Source: Irineochytrium annulatum (lineage: Eukaryota > Chytridiomycota > Chytridiomycetes > Chytridiales > Chytridiaceae). From it: a stretch of DNA of 11,197 nucleotides. The notes under the pieces were generated by a model, which was given only the letters and a program-made list of their open reading frames with translations, did no database searches and was not told the DNA's origin. The position numbers were made by a program, and so were the translations under genes. The stretch is taken from contig JADGJL010000993.1 of assembly GCA_027600665.1 (NCBI GenBank), forward strand, positions 1 to 11,197, read 5' to 3'. Position 1 is the first letter of the stretch. Each line of letters opens with the position of its first letter. Shown in pieces: positions 1 through 8,100 of this stretch.

Positions 1-12
1 GGATCCTGCCCT

Positions 13-60
13 AAACCGACCCGTTTTTTTTTGATCCCGACCCGAAACCGACCCGTCCCG
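13..60. repeat. Short CCGACCCG-type direct repeats
   Basis: AAACCGACCCGT occurs twice (13-24 and 45-56). The copies are separated by a T9 run and a related TCCCGACCCG segment, and the last is followed by two TCCCG units. This is simple-sequence DNA at the edge of the window. Its extent to the left cannot be seen. Confidence 0.55.
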
Positions 61-855
61 TCCCGTTGCGAACACTACGGCGGAGCCTCGCTTCGCACGT
101 TCCGAGAAAGCAAGCCTTGTACCCCAACCCACCCCGCAAGGCCTCGAACCCGTCAGCACCCAAACATGCCCGCTGTATCATCCCAACGGAGCATTCACTG
201 CCGAATCCGTTCGCTCACGATTTAAATCAGGCTCGTACAGCGGAGGAGGGAGTAACTTCGCAGAGCAATCAGTAATCTGCACGATTTTAGAGTGTAACTA
301 TCTTATCCGGCGTAGGGCGACGTGGATAGCAATCAAATGCACGAGGATGCAAATACCTCCGCGTCCTTACAAACGACCTCGATGCTGGTCGTCTGGTCCT
401 TCGAGGACGGGCCTTTAGAAAATGTAGGTCTCCTCGCGGGAGGCGAGTCGTGAGGGAGACGGGAGTTTGCGCCTGACACACGGTCCCCTCTGCATCGGTC
501 GGCGGATTGGGAAACTCAAAGTCTCCGGCTGCGGGTTCCATCGTCGAACGATGCATCAGTGACGGGTCGTCGCAACCTGGAGGTGTTCCGGCGTTGGCTC
601 GCACAGACCCGCTCCTTTTGCTCATTGAGCGCTGTTAATATCCTGGAGGGAAGGTGAACCAGGAGCTGTGCGAACGAGCGAGCTCACCAGCGACCGCTAA
701 TGGAGGTGTTTGAAGCGAAATCAGTGCGAGCGGGTGGGCCGGCTCAAATTGATGTTGGCGAAGATCAGAAGGTAGCGTTGTCTCCCAAGAGAAAATCGAA
801 GCCTGCGTTCACACATATGACTTTTAATATACCAAGATATAAAAATCCTGTATAA

Positions 856-878
856 TTAAACATGTTTAACATGTTTAA
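856..878. repeat. Palindrome plus 9-bp tandem repeat (CATGTTTAA)
   Basis: TTAAACATGTTTAA (856-869) is a perfect 14-bp palindrome. Its right half begins two head-to-tail copies of CATGTTTAA (861-869 and 870-878). CATGTTTAA recurs at 1222-1230 and CATGTTT at 1508-1514, each about 30 bp beyond one end of the 94-bp repeats described separately, so it may belong to the same repeat family. No function is visible. Confidence 0.55.
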
Positions 879-1100
879 CAACTCTATTCCATGATTGTTT
901 CCGCGGTCGATAATTGGCCGAGAAAACAATCCTGGGAGGGAGCACAACTGCACACCTCGCGCTTGGTGCAACTGGTAGCTAGAGGAGGATGTCGCTCACA
1001 AGGAGTGAGGACGACAGGTGGCTTGCGCCAATGAGCAAATGAGCCAATGAAATTGAGCGTAACCATCACAAGCCGCCAGTGCAGTGGCAGTGGGTTCTCC

Positions 1101-1194
1101 CGGAACGGACTTGTACTGGAAGGACACCGAGGCATTGTGGGAGAGAAGTTGAAAAAGAATAGAGGGGATCATTCTACCACTGAACTACACGGCC
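1101..1194 (-). repeat. 94-bp dispersed repeat, copy 1, with tRNA-like 5' half
   Basis: This segment matches 1382-1475 at 93 of 94 positions; the only difference is T at 1169 versus A at 1450. Read on the minus strand it starts GGCCGTG and then GTAGTTCAGTGGTAGAAT (1188-1171), which is the D-arm and A-box region of a glycine-type tRNA. About a dozen bases further a T5 run follows, a possible RNA polymerase III stop. No matching anticodon stem, T-arm or 3' acceptor strand is seen, so this is not an intact tRNA gene. Similarity to copy 2 may continue in diverged form through A-rich DNA to a shared CATGTTT near 1228. A tRNA-derived SINE or a retroposed tRNA half is the best reading. Confidence 0.65.
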
Positions 1195-1317
1195 AGATGA
1201 TGTCCGTTCAAAAAAAAATTGCATGTTTAACTATTCCCTCGTTGCTACAAACAGGTGGATAAAGGGACAGTCTGCAAAAAACAAGAGGGGTATTGCGGAT
1301 CATATGGGACCAGTGGG

Positions 1318-1359
1318 ACCAGCGCCGTCAGCGGAGGGGTTATCGCAAAAGGCGCTGGT
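1318..1359. repeat. 9-bp inverted repeat between the two 94-bp copies
   Basis: ACCAGCGCC (1318-1326) and GGCGCTGGT (1351-1359) are perfect reverse complements separated by 24 bases, enough for a hairpin in RNA or cruciform DNA. Immediately to the left, TGGGACCAG is repeated in tandem (1305-1313 and 1314-1322). No T-run follows, so a terminator role is not supported. Confidence 0.45.
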
Positions 1360-1381
1360 GGTTGAAAACGCCCGCGTCGCT

Positions 1382-1475
1382 CGGAACGGACTTGTACTGG
1401 AAGGACACCGAGGCATTGTGGGAGAGAAGTTGAAAAAGAATAGAGGGGAACATTCTACCACTGAACTACACGGCC
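1382..1475 (-). repeat. 94-bp dispersed repeat, copy 2, with tRNA-like 5' half
   Basis: Second copy of the element at 1101-1194, in the same orientation and offset by 281 bp. The tRNA-like A-box segment lies at 1469-1452 on the minus strand. Right of the copy, GATGAT is still shared with copy 1 after a one-base indel. The flank then diverges until ATTGC and CATGTTT reappear (to about 1514), with extra bases between them compared with copy 1. Left of CGGAACGG no similarity remains, so that boundary looks sharp. Confidence 0.65.
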
Positions 1476-1715
1476 GATGATAGGTAACTCCTTTTATTGC
1501 AAATTAACATGTTTGGCTTTAGCCCCCACTAGAATTCATTTACATTCTTCACGCACGAGTACGGACCACGGGGATTCCCGCCGAGAAATTCTTCGCCAGC
1601 GTCCAGCGTGCCTTTTACCGCCTTCTCCAGCAGTTACGGACAAGGTTCGATTCAACGCGTGGTGTCGATGCTCATGGCTGGTGGCTCAACATAAAAGCAC
1701 CCGTCCCTGCGAGGG

Positions 1716-1944
1716 TGACGGCTCAGGCTACAAGACGGCCAAGGTTGCAAACGTCAAGTCCAACCTTCTGGCCCAGCCACACAAGTGCTTTATCGCCGAC
1801 TTCAGGTAACGCACCAAGCATTGTTGGGGTAGCCATGAGCCGAGGAGCGCAACGCACTCAACAAGGCCTCCTCAACCGGCAGCGGCAAGGGTCTTCAGGG
1901 AAAAGATTGGCTCACCAAGTCAATACACCAAGCAGGGGACTGTT
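1716..1944 (+). other. Coding-like patches, possible gene remnant (unrecognised)
   Basis: Two nearby stretches have the codon bias of the real genes in this window, with many AAG, AAC, GCC, CAG and GAC codons, but no complete gene can be built from them. In 1716-1806 the frame reads D-G-S-G-Y-K-T-A-K-V and ends I-A-D-F-R before TAA at 1807. That TAA overlaps a possible splice donor, CAG/GTAACG. In 1839-1940 a second frame reads A-E-E-R-N-A-L-N-K-A and continues to a TGA. No acceptor that joins them in frame was found. I do not recognise the peptides. They could be a decayed gene fragment or chance. Confidence 0.2.
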
Positions 1945-2590
1945 TCTGACAAACATCACAGTGCCTGCATAGCTGAGCTCACAAATGAGATCAGGTCGTT
2001 TTTCTTTCATTGGCGTTATATTATCACGTCACTCCACAGATCCGTTCTGTATCTGTCACATTGCGAAGGTATTGAAATCACGCCACCGCACTCTCTGAGC
2101 ACCCCGACACCTGCCTAAGGAGTACGCGTACTCGTTCACTGGGTGATTAAGTCATAGATCACTGCCAAATGGCCGTAATTCGCTCAGAGAACATTTTTGG
2201 ATAATGTGAATCCACGCACCAAACGCGAAGAGTATTACTACGTCAACGAGCATCCCTTTCAACTGCGACTCCGTCGCTTTCATGCCCAGGTGCTCTGTCA
2301 TAGATGAGTTTTTCTTTATCCCATCAGCAAACGGGAGTTTTGGAGTTCATGGAGACGGAGAGGGCTCTTGCTCCTTGATATCACTTAAATGCTCAAATAC
2401 ATCTTAAGTCCCCAATTTAATAATGTGCAAGGCAAATAGAAAAAACCAGGGTTGCACGGCAGACGCGATTCCTGTTGCCATCACCATCGGCTTCGTCTCT
2501 CGCTTTTTCGTTCGTGGACGAAGGTCAGGGGAGAGAGGGACATTTGGGACGTCGCCCGACCACACGCCCGCCGCCATCACCCTTCCTACC

Positions 2591-2675
2591 TCATCGCCTC
2601 GGCCTCAGTGATTACTCGCGCGCGTGCGCTTTCAGTCGCGGGATCTTTTCACCCTCGCATTTCATCGCCTCGGCC
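2591..2675 (+). promoter_or_regulatory. 14-bp direct repeat in the probable RRM gene leader
   Basis: TCATCGCCTCGGCC occurs at 2591-2604 and 2662-2675, a 71-bp offset, with the second copy ending 14 bp before the predicted ATG at 2690. The surrounding DNA is GC- and pyrimidine-rich with no TATA box. The repeat could be a paired protein-binding site or part of the 5' leader. The transcription start is not visible. Confidence 0.35.
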
Positions 2676-2689
2676 ACAACCTTGCTGCA

Positions 2690-4432
2690 ATGGCTTCAAA
2701 CGCCTCCACCACAGGCCGCCAGCTGTTCGTTGGCAATGTAGGTTCACGGAAGGGCGGCGCGATGCATGAGGGATTGATTGCTTTTCAATCCATCTCATCC
2801 GTTACCTCGCTGACTTCCGCCTTACCTTTCACAGCTTCCGTTTATTGTTGGATGGCAGGATCTGAAGGATCTTTTCCGTAATGCTGGTGAATATTCCGTT
2901 TGAGTTCAATGGAGTTGATTTGGCGGCTTCACATGTCACTCACCCTTTGACTAAGGCACTGTGGTCCGTGCCGACGTTGCCCAGAACCCTGCTGGCAAGT
3001 CCCGCGGTTTCGGGACAGTGCTCTTTAGCACCGTGGAGGAGGCGAACGGCGCTATCTCGACCTTCAATAACTACGAGTGGCACGGTCGCAAGATCGAGGT
3101 TCGCGAGGATCGGGCCATTTCAGCTGGCGGAATGGGCGGTGGTGGCGGTGTCGGTGGGGGCGCGGCCGCGAACGGACACGGCGGTGATGGGTATAACAAG
3201 GTTGATGACCACGACTTAGGGGCGCCTCCTACTGGGAACGTGCCGCTTCCTGGCACGTCGTCGGATGCCTCGTCCATCAACACGAGGGCTCTCTACGTTG
3301 GAAATCTTCCTTACTCGATCGGGTGGCAGGACTTGAAGGATATTTTCAGAAACGCCGGTAACGTCGTCAGGACGGAAATCCCGACCGACTACCAGGGTCG
3401 CTCCAAGGGATTCGGCACCGTTGTGATGAGCTCGGTGGAGGAGGCTCGGAAGGCCGTCGGTGCGTTTATTTGCATTTAGCGTTGAGCTCGAACCCTGCCC
3501 TAATTTTTGGTATCTTGTTTTTTAGTTCTCTACAACGGTCACGAGCTGAATGGCCGTCGTATCGAGGTTCGTGAGGACAGGACCTACGTCGAGGGCCAGG
3601 CAGTAAGAACTCTTAATTCAAAAAGCACCGGTCGTTTGACCTTTGACATAATTCCGCTTCCTAGCCCCGCCCGACCCCGACCCCCGGAGGCTCGTACGCA
3701 CCCGGCTACCACCACAACCAGCAATCGTACCACACGCAGTCCTATACCCACCAATCGCACGGCTACCCGACGCCACCTAACACCTCGAACGCCTCGCCAA
3801 TGGGTGGCGGCGGTGGTGGCGCGACGGCCGGCCGGGTCCTCTTCGTGGGCAATTTACCGTTCACGGTGCAGTGGCAGGAGCTGAAGGATCACTTCCGTCA
3901 GTTTGGGGCCGTCCAGCGTGCCGACGTGGCGCAGGACGGATCCGGGAGGAACAGGGGCTACGGGAACGTGATGATGAGCACGGTGGAGGAGGCGCGGGCA
4001 GCCATCGCGGCTTTGAACGGCAGCGAGTTTCAAGGGAGGGTTATCGAGGTTAGGGAGGACAAGTACGCGGGCGAGAGCGGCGGTGGCGGCGGGCAGGGTG
4101 GCGGTCCGGCCATGGTTGGGACGCAGGTGTTCGTCGGAAACGTGAGTCATCATAATTGACATTGGCTCGCATGACGTAACCTGTTTCTCTCTTCTCTGTC
4201 CCTTTAGCTCCCTTACTCTACCCGCTGGCAGGATTTGAAGGATCTCTTCCGCCCCCACGGCCTGAACCCAATCCATGCGGACGTGATGTCAGAGCCAGGG
4301 ACGGGGAGGTCGAAGGGCTGCGGTATTGTCCGGTTCGCGAGCCGGGAGGAGGCTGAGAGGTCCGTTCAGACTGTCAACGGGACCAACGTGGCGGGCAGGA
4401 ACATCGTTGTTAGGCTCGACAAGTTTGCCTGA
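2690..4432 (+). CDS. Four-RRM RNA-binding protein (Gbp2/Hrb1-like), 6 exons
   Basis: Predicted 460-aa protein from exons 2690-2737, 2835-2886, 2956-3459, 3526-3602, 3665-4141 and 4208-4432 (TGA). Four RNA recognition motifs lie at about residues 11-86, 145-220, 285-360 and 380-459. Each has an RNP2 of the V-G-N-L-P type, followed by W-Q-D/E-L-K-D. RNP1 is K-S-R-G-F-G, R-S-K-G-F-G and R-N-R-G-Y-G in RRM1-3, but RRM4 has R-S-K-G-C-G, losing the usual RNA-stacking aromatic. RRM1-3 each end I-E-V-R-E-D. Linkers are Gly-rich (about 90-112 and 363-375) or rich in H, Q, Y and P (228-272). The W-Q-x-L-K-D signature is shared with yeast Gbp2/Hrb1 and animal hnRNP M, which bind nuclear mRNA, so a role in mRNP packaging or export is inferred. 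Gbp2 has three RRMs; this has four. The first ATG fits the RRM1 spacing. Confidence 0.85.
2738..4207 (+). other. Introns of the RRM gene (five)
   Basis: Predicted introns are 2738-2834 (GTAGGT, phase 0, 97 bp), 2887-2955 (GTGAAT, phase 1, 69 bp), 3460-3525 (GTGCGT, phase 1, 66 bp), 3603-3664 (GTAAGA, phase 0, 62 bp) and 4142-4207 (GTGAGT, phase 0, 66 bp). Removal of each restores a continuous RRM fold or an open linker. Without removal of 3603-3664 the frame leaves the one that encodes RRM3. The first and fifth introns cut their RRMs at the same place, between the N and L of V-G-N-L-P. The acceptor of the second intron (CTAAG) is the weakest. Confidence 0.75.
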
Positions 4433-5155
4433 TTTGAATGTCGAAGGGCCGTCACGCGTCGGTAGTATGACCAGGGCCATGAATTTTATCTTCTTTCCTT
4501 CTACTTTCTCTCATTTGTCAGCGGGTATGTGGTGAGGAGGCAGTGTCGGTTTGCCATGTCACGCGGGAGATGTGCCAAATGTGATCTATCCAGAGATTTT
4601 CAGTTTGTTGTTTCCGCATGATTCCCTTTTTTATGGACTTCAGCGATCTGTTACCGCCCAGTCTACAAAAGTCCACTCATTTTATATATTATGTTCTTGC
4701 ACCCGTGAAACGGCTGTCACATTTCATCCCTCCTCCTCCAATTTGTTCCCCTTCATCGATATATCGTTCCTTATCGTTTTCCCGGCTGGCGTTGTTGACG
4801 TTGGGGTTGATTCTTAGTGTAGAGTATTGGATCGTATTTGATGTTTTTGTCTTAAGGTCAGGGGGTTGTCAGGTGCACCGCGAAGTTTGTGCAGGGGCTT
4901 CCCGATTCTATTTTCCTCTCTCATAGTATTGATGCTTTAGTAGGGCAGTTCATTTCTATATTTGGGGTCTTGAAGGCAGATTGTGTGCATTATCTTCTAC
5001 CCAATGTTCTTTTCGTTGTTTCTTCTGTATTTCGCAACTCAGCTATGCGACCGCCCTGAAAAATTCCATACATGCTCCCATGATATGCATGATATTTGGT
5101 CCACGAAGCTGTAATCAACCTTAAGAGAGGGAAGATGACTAACGATGTATTATGA
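4433..5155. other. Spacer between convergent genes, no gene seen
   Basis: This stretch separates the stop codon of the RRM gene from that of the WD40 gene and must hold both 3' untranslated regions. It is T-rich on the plus strand, with many TTT runs. The short frames in it have no recognisable motif. No clear AATAAA polyadenylation signal was found for either gene. A CGATATATCG palindrome lies at 4757-4766. Confidence 0.6.
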
Positions 5156-8100
5156 CTATGTACTGTGCACAATCTGTATTTTGTTCAAGATCATCTCCAA
5201 TGATACCTTGTCGCTCGCGGCGGCTGCGGCGGCCGCGGCAGCTGTCTCCTTCCTGTCCCTGTGCCGTTCCCCACGACCTCGTGCGTTCCCCATCGCGTCC
5301 GGCATTCCACTCATACTACCTCCTAGCGCACCGCCGAACCCTGCGCCTACGCTGCTCCCGGCATGCTGGAGCTGGTGCTGGCCCGACTCCCACAGCCCGC
5401 CTGCCTTGCCCCCGTGTGCCGCCAGCGACGCCAGAACGGGCACCGTTTTATAGTCCACGACCTCCGCGAGTTCGTGCGGTGTAAGGTTGTGGTACGTCCG
5501 GTTGGGGTTGTCGAGCGCAATTCTGGGCAGGTTCCGGGGTTTCAGCGGGTTCTGCTGTCCGCCTTGCTGTTGGTGCATCGCCATCGCCTGGGCTCGCCTC
5601 CGATTCGGCTGCGCGAAGTGGAGCTCCCGAGCGAAGCGGGTGGAGCCGTACCAGGTCGAGTAGCCGTGCGTCATAACCTCGGCCGTGCCGATCGGGCGCG
5701 GCGGGAGCGACGCATACGAGCCCTTCGATGTGCCGGGCTTGACGGGCTCGGCGCTGTCGTCGAGCTGCGTGAAAGAATCGGACATGCTGCTCCCCCGGGA
5801 CAAGAGGCCCGACATAGACGTTAAGATTGATGCGCCTTTGGAGAAAGAGCTGATGTTTGCGAGTGAACGGGAGTAAGCACGATGGTCCTGCTGCAGCCTC
5901 AAATTCGTCCGCACAATCGGGTCGCTGCCGTTGTTCATGTGCGAGGTGGACCGGCTGGCGTTGCCACCGCTTTCACTGCTTTCCGACGCCACGCTCTCCC
6001 TCAGGCTAAGGACCACCTTGTGCGTCAGTTCTTTGAACTTCTTTGCGTACATCTTGTCGCGTACTTGGAGGGCCTCGACATCGGGAGGGACGCACGGGTT
6101 CGCGTAGGTCTCCGGCATTCCAAGGTCCCACAGGGTTTCCTGTCCAAGAGTTCCGATGTAGTCACCCTTGGCCTATCACGGGTAGAAGAAGGTTATAAAC
6201 CCTTTCGCAAACTAGCTCATAGAGTAACACGCACGGTGAAGACCCTCGCCGTCCCATCGACCGACCCCGTCAACAAAAAGTCCCCGTCAATAAATTCCAC
6301 GCTGACGCAGCACTTGATATGGGCTCGAAAGCTGCTGATCTCCATCGGTGGCATGATGACCTCGTTGTCGTTTATGCACGTCTGGCTAATGTCATAGACC
6401 TTGACGTACCCCGACGCGTCCGCGATCGCCATCAACCTGTTCTCCGGGTTTGTGCACATCCCGTAGATCCCCTCGCGTGTGGAGGACACCTCCATTTCCC
6501 AGTAGAGCTCGCCGTTCATGATATTCCACCAGCGGACGAACCCGTCGGAGCCTGTCGAGAGCAGGGAGGCAGCGAGCGGGTTCTCGACACGAGTTGTGAG
6601 GAATAGAACTTAATTCGTCAATCAGAGTTTTCCTCCAAATGATTTAACGCCAACCTCTATCGATCGACCGGTTAGGATTCTCCTTCTCCTCGGCACCCGG
6701 CCATTTAAGGTGGTGAATAGTGTGGCCAGATTGAAAGTTCGAGAGGATAATCTCCCCGTCATAGCTCGCTGTAACGATGTAATTCGGCTTGCAAAAAGCC
6801 ATCGATATGATGTCATCCGAATGCCATCCTCCTGGGGTTGCGTCAGGGTCGACTGGGTACACGAAGTTCGGGTAGATAGTGACAGCGTCGATGTCGTCGA
6901 GGAACACGCATACTTTGCGGTTGCAAGACGTTGCGACAATGTATTGATGATCCTTCGAGTCGATATACTGTCATCGTGTTAGCTTAATTTGCATAAACCA
7001 GTTTGATAATAATACGAACGGTGAGCCCTGTAACTTCGCTCGTGTCGCCCTTCACAAGATTGCGCAGAACTTGCCCGTTGTTGAAGTTCCACATTGTTAT
7101 TGTTCCATCTGGTTGAGACAAGGTGAGCTTTTGCAAAGGCCCAACCAACCCTTTACCTCTCGCCCCGGTCAACAACCTCCGGAAACCGCTGTCGAAGCTC
7201 ATTGCCGTGATCTCAGACTTTCCATGTGCATCAGAAAAGCGGAATGTCTTCTGACCGGTCAAACCGTCCTGCAGAAAAATATCAGAGATTTGAAGTAAAA
7301 TCTCAAATCTCACCCAAACAATGACAACACCGCCGTCGCAGCCCGTAACAAGCTGCTTAAAGTTCGAGTTATACAAGGCCGCCCGCAGGGGATACTCGTG
7401 ACTCCTCGTGCTCGTAAACGTGACGCTCGGGCCTTTGCCCTTTAAATGATATTCCGTCAGTGAGCTTGAGGCCGCAATAAGCCGGCCGTCCGGGAAGGGC
7501 TCAAAGTGGATAACCGACAACGTCTCCTCAGCCTTAAGCGGGACGCTGTCGAAGAGCGTCTGGAGGCATTGCTGCTTCCTGATGTCCCACACCTTGATAA
7601 CCTTATCCGTCGACAAACTTAGAATCTGTCCGTTAAGCTCATTCACGGTCACGTCGATGATGGGCGAGTTATGACCCTTTAGCGCGGCCATCGGGTGGTG
7701 TAGCCTATGTGGATTCCACAGCCGCAGCTGACGGTCCGTCCCACCCGTGACGAGGCATACGGGGAACTTCGAGTACGCGAACGTATTGACGCCGCGGTGA
7801 ACGGGAGCCGTGAAGTAGTTCCACTTGCTCTTCCCGTCCTGCGTCGCAACCACGAGGGACTCCTGAGGGTCAGGCGAACACGAGACGATTGAGTGGAGGT
7901 CGTGGTAGTATCGGACCTTCACGGTCCAGTCGCCGTGTGCTTTCCGCTTAGTCAGCGTGCCCATCCCGCGGTTGTTGGAGTTGCGTGCAAAGGACTCCAT
8001 GTTGATGAATTGGCAGTCGGACTTTGACTTGCTCCGGCTGAACATCTCGCTCATGAGAAAGTTAAAGACGACAACATGGCCCTGGTCGGTTCCGTAGAGA

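Larger units (their letters stand above)
1..2689. other. Gene-poor flank with no convincing protein gene
   Basis: No open frame here resembles a protein family I recognise. The longest frames (minus strand 287-625, plus strand 1477-1809) have ordinary chance length and no domain motif. The stretch contains short CCGACCCG-type repeats at its start, a palindrome near 860, two copies of a 94-bp repeat, an inverted repeat near 1340, a few coding-like patches around 1716-1944, and AT-richer DNA from about 1980 to 2430. From about 2460 it turns GC- and pyrimidine-rich, which fits the promoter and leader of the RRM gene that starts at 2690. It looks like intergenic or repeat-derived DNA. Confidence 0.6.

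Noticed and set aside
1..6. GGATCC as a cloning junction
   Set aside because: A BamHI site at the edge could mark a cloned fragment end, but a second GGATCC occurs at 3937-3942 and a six-base site at the edge proves nothing.
1..60. Telomeric or subtelomeric repeat
   Set aside because: The CCGACCCG units are irregular and few, and do not match a TTAGGG-type repeat on either strand.
287..625. 112-aa minus-strand open frame as a gene
   Set aside because: Arg/Pro-rich composition expected of a chance frame in GC-rich DNA; no recognisable motif or spliced extension.
1452..1475. Functional tRNA-Gly gene on the minus strand
   Set aside because: Only the acceptor 5' strand and D-arm are tRNA-like. 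The bases after it do not form an anticodon stem, and no convincing B-box or 3' acceptor strand follows, with or without a short intron.
1477..1809. 110-aa plus-strand open frame as an intact gene starting within repeat copy 2
   Set aside because: Only its last third has coding-like codon use. The start lies at the repeat edge and no family is recognisable, so only the patch is reported, at low confidence.
5363..5824. 153-aa plus-strand open frame
   Set aside because: Antisense shadow of the GC-rich last exon of the WDR49-like gene; Arg/Val/Leu-rich with no domain.
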